This document shows, one piece after another, positions 10,335-21,984 of a DNA stretch of 64,000 bases. Both the position numbers and the translations under genes were made by a program. This DNA comes from Xiphydria camelus (Eukaryota; Arthropoda; Insecta; Hymenoptera; Xiphydriidae): positions 10,984,580-11,048,579 of the forward strand of contig OY783198.1 in the NCBI GenBank assembly GCA_963678675.1, given 5' to 3'. The number at the start of each line of letters is the position of its first letter. Position 1 is the first letter of the stretch. The notes below the pieces were generated by a model, which saw nothing but the letters and a program-made list of their open reading frames with translations, did no database searches and was not told where the DNA came from.

Positions 10335-11727
10335 CAGTAAAACCTCGTTTATTGCAAGCCCCTCGAATCGTATGCCTCTCGTTTATCGCAACTCGAGAGG
10401 CGCTCCCACTCCGCTTCTCGACTCAAGGCGATTTCGCACTGGTCGCTCGTGATTGGCCACCATGCGCGGTGAAAGTCGGAAGGATTGCAACTACCATGCG
10501 CGGTGGAAGATGAAGGGGTTGCAATAAACGAGACTTCTGCTTTGCAATAAGTGAGACTTGCAATTGGCGATTTCCACTACCGATGGTGGCACCACAGTAG
10601 TTATGCAAATGGCCGTCCTATTTGGGTTCATTTTGTAAACAACCGCACAGCTGTAGTCTGTTACTGGTATTTTTGCGCTCTTCTCAACATTTTTGTTATA
10701 TTACATTACTATTATTAGAATATGCCGTATTTAAAATTAAAGACAATATTTAATTACGGGAAATGTAACGCAGGTTCGAAGAACTTCTGTGAAGGCGAAG
10801 AAGTGCTCCAAGCAAAGCACGTGATTTTGTGTGGAACTGTAGCTGAAGAAAAATATGAATCTCTTCGTGGACAATTTATGCTCTAGTGCTGCAAACATCA
10901 GCTTTCCCTTCTCCGCCACACACAGTTACTGGTTCCATACCAAAGATGCAAACCACACGTCATGCAAAAGCCACGTTCGTTTACATCTGGAACCCAAATA
11001 CACTAGTTCCAGATACTGCCACCAGATGTGTGACATAGCTTTTCGTGGAGGGCCCTCGGTGCTCTGCGCTATTTATTCTAAGACGCGGCGCTCCCACGCG
11101 CGGGACAGCGAACGAGACGATGGGCGCCAGGTGGGTCGCGAACCCACCGATCGGGGAAACGGACACGGTCCCCGAAACGAACGTTAACGGGAGTTAGTGT
11201 TAGTTTTAACGGGAGATCGGCGACGATTCGATCTCCGACGGGCTCGGCTACCCCAGCATATGGTGAAGGGGCGGTTCGGAAGACGCGGCTGGGACTCGGG
11301 AGGACCGGAATTAACGGACTCGACAGAAGAACTCTTAACCCGTTATCGATTTATTGACGCGAGAGACAAGAAACGCCTGACGAGGACGAATCGACGGTTG
11401 GGGCGCCGCGTGCACCCCACGGTTCAAATTCGCGGCGACGGACGTGGACAGCCGAGCGCAGTCGGATGCCCTACGCTAGGGCGGCGCCGAGTCGAATCGG
11501 AGGACTAGCTAAAAAGGAGAGGAGAGCCTACCGGGCGATGCTGGTGATCCTCGGTCGGGGCTTCCCTCCTTCCTCTAGGGGCTGCGGGTCCTCGGAAAGC
11601 GACGGTTGCCGACGGGCGGTGTCCTTCGCACCCTTTTTGTGACACGGAGCGATTCTCCGTGTCACAGATGTCATGTTCGATAATGGAAATCGCCAATGTG
11701 ACAGTTGCGATAAACGGGATTTTACTG
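10335..11727. mobile_element. Non-autonomous Tigger/pogo-type element
   Basis: Ends CAGTAAAACCTCGTTTATTG and, inverted, CAGTAAAATCCCGTTTATCG are flanked by TA on both sides. Near 10722-10880 a short frame (GKCNAGSKNFCEGEEVL, then AKHVILCG) looks like relic coding sequence of unidentified family. An LTR fragment (11045-11666) sits inside the right half. No DDE transposase is visible. Confidence 0.7.
11045..11666 (-). mobile_element. LTR fragment with primer-binding site
   Basis: On the minus strand an LTR begins TGTGACACGGAGAATCGC at 11666 and ends CGCGACCCA at 11132. CC and TGGCGCCCA (11129-11121) follow. The LTR starts with a perfect hairpin (GTGACACGGAG and its complement). About 75 bp of leader remain, ending at GAGGGCCCTC, the same end point as the copy near 49970. 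Confidence 0.6.
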
Positions 11728-12351
11728 TAAGTGGTTAGTATTGGTCCAGTCGGTAAAATCGGAACGTTACCATCGAAACTTGCGTGGTTGTGATGACAAG
11801 TCATATGTTAATGAAGTTATGTCCCGTGTTCTCGAGTGCAAGCAAGTGAAGTACATTGTTATTTTATGAAGAAAAAATTTTGAAGAAAGCGACGAAGCAT
11901 CAAGGACAATCACGAGTAAGAGGAAAATTTATTAAGAAAAGTGCCTGCAAGTGCCCGCTTAGTGTTCCAGCGCATGCGCGAAGCGCGTCAAGGGAGTCTT
12001 CGATTGAGCATTTGCCAAGCCTCACCGCCATTTCTAGGTATCTCATTCAAAGTAAATTCTAGGTTACCTGGTGGTTTTTTCATTATTGCTCAAAAGTTAG
12101 AACGGTCAGTGGGCATTTTTATTGTGGAAATATAAAATTTAACTTTTTCTAAGAATGTATTTCTAAATCAAGTTTTTCCGTCAATCGTTGCTATTTTTCT
12201 TTCTCTACCCCGGAAGTTTTTATTATTTTTTTTTCTCGAAAATGCGTACAGTAAGGGTTTTTGAAATTTTGAGGATTTATTGAGAACTAATTAATGAATA
12301 TATCCTCAAAATTTAAAAGCTGTACATCATTGCATTAATTTTTCGTAAAAA
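11728..12351. other. AT-rich, no gene seen
   Basis: No coding or repeat structure recognised. Confidence 0.4.
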
Positions 12352-12800
12352 TATTGAGGACCCTCCTTAAAGAGGTCGATATTGTTGTATGGAACGAAGA
12401 TCCTATGTCGCCCAAATTTATATTAGATATTTGCGATAAAAAGTTTAAAGAACTTATGCGAAATTCTAAGCCATTTGGCGGCAAAGTAATGTTGCTGGGA
12501 GGAGATTTTCGCCAAGTTTTACCCATGAAACAAAATGTACTTCACGATAATGAAATAATGGCATTATAAGCTTTAAATGCTCTCATTTATGGAAGCAATT
12601 CGAAGTTATTGAACTGACTGAGAATAAGCATGCTGATCCCAATGCTAACAAATTTGCGGAAGATATTTTACTAATTAGCAATGGTTCAACGAATGACAAA
12701 GATGAAATGATAGAATTGCCAAATGGTTGTATTACCAAGCATTCGTTTCACAAGACGATCTTCATTTTAGCGACAAAAAATAATGATGTTGATATATACA
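12352..12800 (+). pseudogene. Pif1-type helicase fragment (Helitron-like)
   Basis: The frame reads VDIVVWNEDPMSPKFIL, then GGKVMLLGGDFRQVLPM. These correspond to the Walker B region (normally DE in the motif) and the GGDFRQ-LPV motif of Pif1-like helicases encoded by Helitrons. After a stop and shift it continues HLWKQFEVIELTENKHADPN to about 12800. Neither end of a Helitron (TC or CTRR) was located. Confidence 0.75.
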
Positions 12801-12824
12801 CATTGAATTTGTCCTTAACGTGGT

Positions 12825-13260
12825 TCTCGGGGGTTTTTGACCGCGCTAATTACGAATCTGACGTTGAAATTTTTTGAAAATGACTTCAGAAGGCGGATTC
12901 TGTTTTTTAATGTTTAAAATGCACATGGATTTTAATCGGTTTTCGCGTACATGTCAGTTTTCAGTAGCGCTGATTTCGAATCTGACGTTCAAAGTTTCGA
13001 GTGAAAAATTGGGTTTCTCGAGTGAAATTAGAATTTAAAGCAAGAAATTTTTTAATTAAATGTCAGAATCCGGCTTCTAATGTTGTTGTTTGAAGTATTG
13101 AACTCATAGTATCGAGACCATTAATATCGAGTATTAAAAGCTTATTTTTAATTTAGCGTATATCGGGCTGAAAAATTGTACTCAGGGATTTTTGACGGCG
13201 CTGATTACGAATCTGATGTTGAAATTTTTTGAAAATGACTTCAGAAGCCGGATTCTGACT
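12825..13260. repeat. Diverged direct repeats around a GATTACGAATCTGA motif
   Basis: GACCGCGCTAATTACGAATC near 12840 and GACGGCGCTGATTACGAATC near 13190 start homologous blocks of about 75 bp (both run on to TTTTTTGAAAATGACTTCAG). A third weaker copy starts near 12968. A related TTTTCGTGTACATGTCAG block recurs near 33587. Confidence 0.7.
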
Positions 13261-13483
13261 CCCGATTATGGTGAACATTGATGAAATGTAGGAATGAAAA
13301 CTAAAAGTTACAAAAAGTTTAAATGCCACCTCCACGTGATGCAGCCTGGAGACTGCTTATGATCAAAGAAAATAAGAATATAAGCAGGCTAAACGCATTT
13401 TGTATAGGTACTCCGGATTCCTTAGCCCGTAACCGACACATGTAAGGCCACGAATCGCGGCCCTGGCTGCGGCGCCCCACTCT

Positions 13484-13484
13484 A

Positions 13485-13521
<37 letters not shown>

Positions 13522-13590
13522 TATATTATATATATATTATATATTATATATTATATAATATATATATATATATTATATTATACATATACC
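13484..13590. repeat. TA-rich microsatellite
   Basis: (TA)n with ATT interruptions over about 105 bp. Confidence 0.95.
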
Positions 13591-14268
13591 TATTATATGG
13601 ATGAAATATAAAAACGCACTGAAAAGAACAAATTAGTTAAACTAACTATATACGAAGCTACGAGCAATAAAAGAAGTTAATTATGCCCAGTGTCATTGGC
13701 TGAATTAACTAAAAATTCAGTTTACAACTATTTCCATCCAATAATTATTAATTTAACATTATATTCAATTATTTTAATAGAGCACTTGTTATCAAAGATT
13801 TAGATATATAATTAAATATTATGTCACTACGCATTTCATAGATTTGGCCAATCTTATCTGTAATTTATATTCGTTTTCTGTATGTTTGCCTTCATACATA
13901 TAGGTATTATATTGGAAATCCATTCTCTTGCTTCTCTTCTTGGGTTTTAATAAACAAAATGATAAAATAATGCTACATTCATTGACATGAGTATTCACCA
14001 GCTAACTTTATACTCTAGTCTAAAAGAGTTAAGTGTAACTAAAAAGAAAATGGTAAAATCTGCAATATTGAAATTATTTGTTCAGTGACTTCTACACGTA
14101 TCTGTTCTCCAGGAAAATAAGTATATGAGTAAGAGATTGTAATTCGTTAATTGTCTACGTTTTCAATTAGTTCATTTTACTTTGCCTGTTCGTCTTTACT
14201 ATTGACTTTCAAGTTCTTTTTCAATTCTTTGTGTACACATGCAATTGATGTACATGTTGTTGCATGTA
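13591..14268. other. AT-rich, no gene seen
   Basis: No coding or repeat structure recognised. Confidence 0.4.
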
Positions 14269-15050
14269 CACTACAAACCGGCCTCTCGATGATACGTTTT
14301 AAAATAATACGGAAAAGTGTCTTATTGACGTAAAATAAGACGGTTAAGTGTATTGATCAGAAATTCAAGACACTTAACCGTCTTATTCCAAGACGTTTGT
14401 CTGTCTTTTCTCAAAAAGACATTTATTTTCCGTCTAAAATCATAAGACACATGGTACTGTCTTAAAATAAAGACGCTTAATCGTCTTAAAGTAAGACACT
14501 TCTTCAGGTATAAGACATTTAAATGAATAAGTTGCTTAAAATAGTAAGACACTTACATAAGTAATACACTTCAAACGTCTTGTTACCTGTGACGTCAAGC
14601 ATCATTATTCACATGTAACCTTAGATATACACTACCCCCGAAAAGTTTCCGGTCACCCTCAAAAGGGCTTTGAGTGAATGAAATTTGAGTGGTTGATTAT
14701 ATTGGAAACGAAGCAAGATAGATTAAAAACCTTCAAACAAAATTTCATTTGACTGACAATTAAAGAAACACATCGAGCATGACAGTTCATTTTCACGTTG
14801 AATTCTATTCATTGTCAATGTCAACACATCAGCCGAATTTGTATCCTTTATTTCTTTTTATTATTTGTTAATAAAAAAATGTCTACATCAGCCGTATATG
14901 TCGCGTACCGCTTACAGAAAATGTGTACACTCTCTTTACTCAAGTAACGCCGGTCCCGAGGAAAAAACCGACGAGCGCACTCTACTGCACATGACGTGTA
15001 CCGTTCGGTATACGGTTTTCGGCTCGGTTGGAACAGGGTTTAGCGTACTT

Positions 15051-15236
15051 TACTGGGGCCCCTTTCTCGAACTCGCTCGCGTATCTTTGCGTGCACGCAT
15101 TTTAGCGAATAGACCAATCAGGATCAAGTATTCCGTTGTCCGTAACCCCACCACAACGGAATACTTGATCCTGATTGGTCTATTCGCTAAGATGCGTGCA
15201 CGCAGATACGAGCGAGTTCGAGAAAGGGGCCCCTGT
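15051..15236. repeat. Fold-back (palindromic) insertion
   Basis: Arms of about 85-90 bp, 15051-15139 and 15153-15236, include AATCAGGATCAAGTATTCCG and GGGGCCCCTTTCTCG. Divergence between arms is small. A piece of the same end (GGCCCCTTTCTCGAACCC) occurs near 17020. Confidence 0.85.
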
Positions 15237-15339
15237 ACTGTTAGGTAACGGGACCTTCCCCTTCTTTTTCGACCTCACCTCAACTCACTTTCTGTAAAAT
15301 TCAACGCGGCCAACAAGCACGTCATTTTCCGGAGGTTGT

Positions 15340-15756
15340 TTGCTGTGCATGTTTTGCTGTGAAAAAATGTCGAAAAAAAAAGAAAAAACAGTGTTTTGTG
15401 CATTAGGTCAACGACGCAAGTGTGTTAGATTTCTCTCACGAGATAATCAGCCTGACGCTGAAGCTGTGTTGGAAGAGTTTAAGAAATTATGTGCTCGCGA
15501 TCCAGAATTGTTTGATGATAGCAAACACAGACCTTATCATTCAAAAAAACATCAAGCATCGGACATGTGGTATGATGCGGATGACGGCATAATTGATGAC
15601 CATAGTGAATTGATTATTGTGCTGGTGCAGTCTCCAATGCAAGTGATATTGCCAACAACTAACCTAAAAGACAGCACAGGTGGGAAGGTTATTTACACAG
15701 AACCCCTCCAGTTGACAAGGTGGATGAACTTTTTGAGACTGAAGAAACTGCGATAG
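15340..15756 (+). CDS. Unidentified ORF inside the CACTA-like element
   Basis: 138 codons. The first 30 are basic and Lys-rich (KMSKKKEKTV), then an acidic helical stretch (DAEAVLEEFKKLCARDPELF), then a mixed region with a DADDGIIDDHSELIIV acidic patch. An AATAAA lies shortly downstream (15833). The position between two subterminal motif arrays implies it is element cargo or an element gene. Not recognised. Confidence 0.4.
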   Translation: MLCMFCCEKMSKKKEKTVFCALGQRRKCVRFLSRDNQPDAEAVLEEFKKLCARDPELFDDSKHRPYHSKKHQASDMWYDADDGIIDDHSELIIVLVQSPMQVILPTTNLKDSTGGKVIYTEPLQLTRWMNFLRLKKLR

Positions 15757-16371
15757 TCATCTCGTACGAGTTGAAAAATACGGTAAATAAATTTTTCTTT
15801 CATGTTGGAATAAATTTTGCTTTCTCAATCACCAATAAAGTGAAAACAATATAATTCTTGATTTTTCATTTAAATAACTAAAAACACCTTTCCCTTAGAG
15901 ATCTACATTCATCATTACTTCAATATTTTTATTAGTATTAGTGAAATTTTTTGACGCGATGTGTTTATTTCACAGTGTTTTGATTTGTGAGAGTTGGATT
16001 CATTGTGTATTTGAATACATTTCCAACGCGAATTTCTTTAATATCGAACTTTATAATATTACTCTGATGAGAGAAATTATTACATTTTCGATGTTTATTG
16101 ACTCGCCTGTAATGTATTCATATTGACTATGAATAATTTCGCGCTCACATATACGTTTGAAAATTATACATTTGTGTATAATTATTGCAAGACGTTTTTA
16201 GAGTCTTATATTCCAATACATCTAACCGTCTTAGTATAAGACGTTTGAAGTGTCTTATTGTAAGACACTTACAGTGTCTTAACGTATTAAGACGGTATTA
16301 AACGTCTTAAAAGTGACCTCAAGTTTTAAGACATGTAGGTGTCTTAAAATAAGACGGTTGAGTTAGTAGTG

Positions 16372-17081
16372 TATGCGAGTATTTCAAACACTTACGCAGG
16401 AAAGAAGAAGAACACCGCCAAAGATCACAAGTTTCATCATGTTTTCGTTACGGTAGCAATTGGGCCACTAGCGCTCCGTGGCCGAATATCGCCCCGTGCG
16501 TTGAGGGGATACAAGGCACGTTGATGATTGATAATAACAAGACAAGCTAAGACAAGACAAGACGACGGGAACCTCTCGGCTTCGTCTTATATAGTTCAGG
16601 ACGTGGCGACATTTGGTCGGCGGAGGGGATAGCGTAGGTGACGCTATCCACCCTGATTTGGCAGTTAAAGAGGGGCATCCGGACTCTACGGGGTGAGGCG
16701 AAAGGAGGGAAAGAACAAAGCTTTCGACACAGGGCCGTCCTACGCTGCTCGTGCGTGCGTGGGCGCTTGAGCGCGGCGCGGCGTATGACGGCCCTGTGTC
16801 TCATTGACTTCAATGGAGAAATAAAAATCGAATATCTCTATTTCTAAACGTCAGAATGATTTTATTCATAAGAAAAAGTTATCATTTTTTTTTAAATCTA
16901 TAATCTGACAAAATTTTTTAAAAATTGCTCGAAAAGTGCTATAGCGCTCCAAATACCTTAACGTTTTCCCGAGCGCCGCACACACGGATCAAGAATGTCG
17001 ACCGCGAGGATGTATCAGAGGCCCCTTTCTCGAACCCACTCGCAGGATATCTCCTATATTATATTCAATAAAACAGCGATA
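16372..17081. other. No gene seen; short hairpin at 16727-16802
   Basis: GACACAGGGCCGTC is repeated inverted 76 bp further on with one mismatch. The rest is unclassified. Confidence 0.5.
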
Positions 17082-17706
17082 TTATTCACGGTTTACATGT
17101 CGTGATTGAATTTGCAATTTTGAAATGCTTGAATTGTCTTTCAAGTAATGAATATTAATCGTATTGTCATCATGTATCATCTCTGCTAAATAAGAAATGG
17201 CTCGAGAATATTGATAAGTACCTGTAAGCAATATTTTCAAGTATTTTTCAGTCATTTCGGGAAAATCTAACAAATCAGATGAGGTTTTTCGTTGAAACGG
17301 TACTTTTCTGCACTTCCAACCATCTTTATCGACTTGAACACTAAGAGTATCGTTTAAATTAAGTCTCGATTTCATATAATCCAGGATTTCTTCAGATATT
17401 CAACGTCGCTATTTTAGTTTTTGGAAGTATTTTATTTACAAGTTTTTTATCTAAAAGTTTCAACTTTTGTTTGATAATCCTATGTATAGCTTGTACTGCT
17501 CACCGAACTTTAGTGACATATCGAGAGTGACTTGATTCTTCACGCGACAATTAAGCACGTCCTTCTTTTAATGCGAGCATGTGTACTTCAAAACCTTGCT
17601 CTTCTAAATATTCTATAATATCCCGAAAGCCTCTATCAAGGACTGACTTATCTGCCAAATAAAGACCTAACATATCGACAATATAACCATTTGTCGTACA
17701 AATTGT
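17082..17706 (-). pseudogene. ISL2EU/PIF-type DDE transposase, C-terminal half (broken)
   Basis: The minus strand translates piecewise to ADKSVLDRGFRDIIEYLEEQ, SREESSHSRYVTKVR and AVQAIHRIIKQKLKLLDKKL, then an open 97-codon tail starting MKSRLNLNDTLSVQVDKDGW. The DRGF and E-S-N/H-SR-VTKVRW-VE motifs are those of insect DDE_Tnp_4 transposases. At least two stops or shifts are present. The 5' side is cut off at the dispersed repeat beginning near 17720. Confidence 0.65.
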
Positions 17707-17719
17707 AAATTGCTTGCAT

Positions 17720-18116
17720 AAGGGCCGATATAGACGTTCGCTTAACGTACGACGGAATATCTGGTTTATATATATCGGGGATAGAAAGTCGCTACCCCCG
17801 CCGCCGTCGATGCAATGCGAGACTAGGTATACAAATGTAACAGTAATTGCAAGGCGGCGGAGAGGTAGCGACTTTCTATCCCTAATATATAAGCCAAGTA
17901 TTCCGTTGCACGTTAATCGCGATCTAAATAAAGCGCTAATGTAGACTTAATGCCGCCAATGGTCGCAATGATGAGTTACTCTGGGATCTTAATCATAACT
18001 TTAGATTATCGCTTTACTAATTTCAATTTCAATTGGATTCCGAAGTAAATATACTTATCTGCTATAACAAAGAAACAGTATGATTTAGATTTCATAATTC
18101 AATAACGTGGTGGAAA
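17720..18116 (+). repeat. Dispersed repeat, copy 1 (inverted partner at the right edge of the window)
   Basis: Bases from about 17820 to 18116 recur inverted at 63702-64000, ending at the same GTGGTGGAAAAT border. The left part is itself palindromic (GGGATAGAAAGTCGCTACC at about 17778 and its complement ending at about 17882). Confidence 0.85.
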
Positions 18117-18767
18117 ATTATTGTAATTACCGAGCCTCATATGTGGCGAGCCCTAGCTATTCATAAGATTTTGACTGTTTGCCCCAACGGATTCATATGT
18201 TTTATGAGAATCTTTTATATTTATATGAATATTTAACAAAAATCATAATGGCATACGTAAAACTATCGTTGCGAATTGACCTGATGATTCGCGCGATTCT
18301 CTTGTCAGATAAAAACCATTTTGTTCCAACCGAATCGTATGTCGTTCGAGAAAGGGTCTAGCCGGATAAGCACTTGAAAAACGCCCATAAAGGAAATAAC
18401 ACGAAATGAACACCAAAACACTCTCTCGGATGTGAGAAAATTTTAGTAATTTTACTATTCCAAAAAGTCAAGAAGGAGCTGAGATTTTTGGAGAAATGTA
18501 GTTGAACAACAAATTTGAAAAAATTCTGGAACATAGGGATCCTCAAAGGGGACTCAGAAAAAAATATTGTATCGCATTTGGCGCGAAATTCAAATTTTTA
18601 AGAAACAAACAATTTTAAAAAGTGCTCTTTCCACCACTCCTTGAAGAGGTGCTATCATAATTTTTTTTATAAACGCGTCTTGGCATCATTATAATTCTCA
18701 AATTTTTTCAGATTTTTTTATTTGGTGGCACATGAGAAAAAAATACAAACAAACCTTATGGGAACTG
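18117..18767. other. AT-rich, no gene seen
   Basis: No coding or repeat structure recognised. Confidence 0.4.
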
Positions 18768-19680
18768 CCCAGGCAGCACACTAACGTTAGAATAACGTCT
18801 CAGACGTCATTTTTTAGTCAGTATAGGGTTTCAGCGTCAGTTGTCGTAATATTAACGTCACAGGGACGTCATATTTACGACGTACCTTGGACGTCAAAAT
18901 TCAACGTCTTTTTGATGGAACTTTTCCGTCATTTTTAATGACGAACGAGACTTAGAAATATTTCAGTCTCCTGCATAGGTATAGAGAGACTTGAAAATTT
19001 ATTTGTGAATAAATGGAAAAAATGGTAATTTATTCAATTATTAAATCAATAAATTATTTCATTTCGAGTCTCCAGAGTATGTTGAGCAAGTTATAAACTA
19101 TACTGTTTATTAAAAAGCACAGATTATTAAAGTAAATGAAAGACAATCAATTAATGTAGGATGAATAAACATTCATATAATTATTTATTTATTAATATCA
19201 ATTTGCGTCTATGCAAGAATATTTATTAAAAGGTACAATTATAAATTTAGAAAAATGTTGTGAAAAGAATAATACAATTACAAAATATTATTTATTCAAG
19301 CTCTTTCTTATTGACAGGAAAAGCAACATACATCTATTTATCAAACTTCATATGAATACCAGTTGTAATAATATTGTTAACCACAGGAGCATGCAGCAGA
19401 TGAGGACTCGAAGACACCGACTGATCAATGAAATTAAGCAGCAAAAAGTGCGGCAGTAGTTGGATGGGTGACCGCTCCTAACCTTTCAGAGAATCGTCAT
19501 TTTTTACGTCATCACAACGTACGGTAGAACGTCATTATGACGTGATTTTATTTTTCTGACGTTGTGTGGATGTGCAATTAGACCGTCTTTGCGACGTTAA
19601 AATGACGTCATATTTTTCGTCATCTGACGTCAGAATTGACCTTCAAAAAACGTCATTTCTACATTAGTGTGCTACCTGGG
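18768..19680 (-). mobile_element. GACGT-rich MITE, copy 1
   Basis: Ends CCCAGGCAGCACACTAACGT and, inverted, CCCAGGTAGCACACTAATGT. Both terminal 150-200 bp are packed with GACGT/TGACGTCA motifs; the centre is AT-rich. It is inverted relative to copies at 51648 and 58665 and lacks some interior sequence. No coding capacity. Confidence 0.85.
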
Positions 19681-21189
19681 TGGGTCCCGGTGGATTTGAC
19701 TGGGCTTCATATATGTTGTAGATCTTGATGTTCTGATCAAAAGTTATCATTGCCGCAACAGCGGAAAATGGGGTTTTTGAGTTTTGAGACCTTAAAGTTC
19801 ATACTTTTTGCTTTCCGTAATACAGTCTATTGGATCGAAATAATCATGTAAAATCAGGTTTTCTGTGGATTTTGCTAAAAATCACGTATTTTGTAGTTGG
19901 TGAGCTATCGATTCAGATATCACCCGGTCAGACAAAAAATAAGCAGTTCTGGGGGGAGACTTTGAATGTACCGCTTTTTACTCGAAACCATATGCTCTTT
20001 TTCAGCCAATTCAAGTACGCATTCAAGTTATGTGCGATCTTGTGAGCGTGTGTTTGCCTCCATATATGTATGCGCGAGTGTGTGCGTGCGCATAGATTTT
20101 AATTTTTTACTGTCTGATTTTCTTATTTTTTATGTGTATCTGCATTGCTTTAAAAAGCACAAATCTTATTGAAACTGGTTCAGTCCTGAAATCCTCGCGT
20201 ACTTCACATACATTATAATTTATGAACTCCTGACCAAAAGTTACCATTGCCATAATAAGCCATAGACGCAAAAAATGTACCAGAGCTAGGAGACTTTCAA
20301 GTATTACACCTTTTATTTGCGACCATACGCTTTGCTGTATTAAACTTGTCTTATGGCTCTTAGATCTTGGTGAATATGATTCACCTGCACAAATATTACA
20401 CGATCAGCTGTTCAAATGTCACCATAAATGCAAACTCAAAAATTAAACGGGTTCGAAAATCGGAGACTTTACGTTCTACTCAATGAACCTCTGGTATATA
20501 TGTAACATGGTTCTCGAGTTCGATTGACATGTTCTTGCCTCTACACATCCACACATGTGTGTGCATCTGTGTATGTACTTGTCATATGTATGCGAATGTA
20601 CATATATGTACAATGTTATCTGCTCTTTGCGTTGCCCAGGATCAACGACGTGTACATAATCTGAATTAGAGTAAGATTGTCTGTATATTGTTTCTGGCGC
20701 ATATCTCTAGTGTGGTTATATGTTGATAAAAGCTTTCTATTCATTATTCAGCATTTGTATTAGGTACTTCATCGGGATTGTGTTGCGGTGCTCTATGACC
20801 AGCATCTAAAACGGCATGCAGTAGAGAAGTTGAAGAGTAATGGACACATTAACGAGGTATATATATCACGGTGATGTGCTAATTATTAAGGATCGATATT
20901 CAGAATTCCTACCATCGCACATACGGGTATTTGATCCTAAAAACTGGCCATAAATCATTTTTGTGAAATTGTGGATATTAAAAAACAAAATGCTCATTTA
21001 TATAGCTAAATGTACCATGCATAATTTAGTAGCCACTACTTTTTATTCGACTCCCGCGCTGCCCTCTAGCGTCAGTCGGAAGTTGCATTTCGCCTGAGGT
21101 GACATTTGAATTGTCGATGTTTCTTTCTATGTATTCTCACAATACTTATTATTATCGAGTGTTTTGACATTGTACATAAAGTATTTGTG
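19681..21189. other. No gene seen; weak diverged repeats
   Basis: A motif CTGA(T/C)CAAAAGTTA(T/C)CATTGCC occurs near 19733 and 20229, with a weaker match near 20405. This suggests an old repeat array. No coding evidence. Confidence 0.4.
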
Positions 21190-21984
21190 ATGGATCCGTC
21201 AAAACCTGGTATGTATTTGCATGTTAAAATAAAATAGTCCAATCAGTATCATCTACGATACACAGCTATACTATAATGCCTATCATTTCGGCAAGTGAAC
21301 GTCTTGTTTCACCACTCTACATAATTTTGAAGGAGTCTACAGGAACATTTGGCCCAAGGGTGGAAGAATCTCTATTTCGTCCAGCTAACATTTACATTCA
21401 AGCTTCAAAATTAGGTAAACTTACGTCTGAACATTTTAAAACTTGGTTCATCCAGGTGTATTTACCGAATACTGGCCATAAAAGCATACTACTACTCGAC
21501 TCATGGACGGGACATTGTTCGAGTCAGCTAGAGGCGTTGATCCCACAAGACAAAGAAGTACAGTTTTCAATGATTCCGAAAAAAAACGACTAGCATCATT
21601 CAACCTTTAGATGTATTTGGATTCCGGATTTCGAAGAATTTCGTTCGAAGATTTTCTGATAATGTACTTCTTCAAGAAAAAAATATTAGTTTGCACTCGC
21701 GCAATGAAATAATTAAATTACAATCATTAACATACAACCAGCTTTTGTCGCCTAGATTTAAAAATCTTTTCCGATGTGCTTGGTTCAAAAGCGGATATCT
21801 AGAAACGCACCCCGGTGAATTTCAAAACCCTGTAGATTTTTGTTACTTTAGGAGTGTAAAGCATATACCCAGATGTAGTATTTGTGGGGAAGTTGCTTTC
21901 ATACGCTGTGCATGGTGTGCCGAGTATTTCTGTTTTGAACATTTCTATGAACAATATCACTGCTGTATAAATTATAATCCGTAA
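21190..21984 (+). pseudogene. DDE superfamily (pogo/Tc5-like) transposase with Cys-rich C-terminus, frameshifted
   Basis: A mini first exon (MDPSKP, donor GTATGT) lies at 21190. From about 21236 the frame reads YTIMPIISASERLVSPLYII and FGPRVEESLFRP, then the catalytic LLLDSWTGH. A run of eight A at 21579-21586 then shifts the frame; with seven A it would continue into QPLDVFGFR, the third acidic position. The second part ends with RCSICGEVAFIRCAWCAEYF and HFYEQYHCC, a treble-clef-like zinc finger. The first catalytic Asp region is absent, so the copy is dead. AATAAA follows near 22039. Confidence 0.7.

Larger units (their letters stand above)
14269..16371. mobile_element. CACTA-like (CMC/EnSpm-type) element, probably non-autonomous
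   Basis: The left end is CACTACAAACCGGC and the inverted right end is CACTACTAACTCAACCG, with TA at both flanks (14267-14268, 16372-16373). Both ends carry dense arrays of AAGAC-centred motifs in both orientations (AAGACACTT, AAGACGGTTA) at 14310-14575 and 16190-16360, the subterminal structure typical of CACTA elements. The interior has a fold-back (15051-15236) and one ORF (15340-15756); no transposase domain was recognised. Confidence 0.65.

Noticed and set aside
10981..11804. Arg-rich ORFs on both strands
   Set aside because: GC-rich LTR sequence; no domain and no codon pattern.
14865..15248. 127-codon plus ORF
   Set aside because: Mostly the 15051-15236 palindrome; the protein is palindromic in origin.
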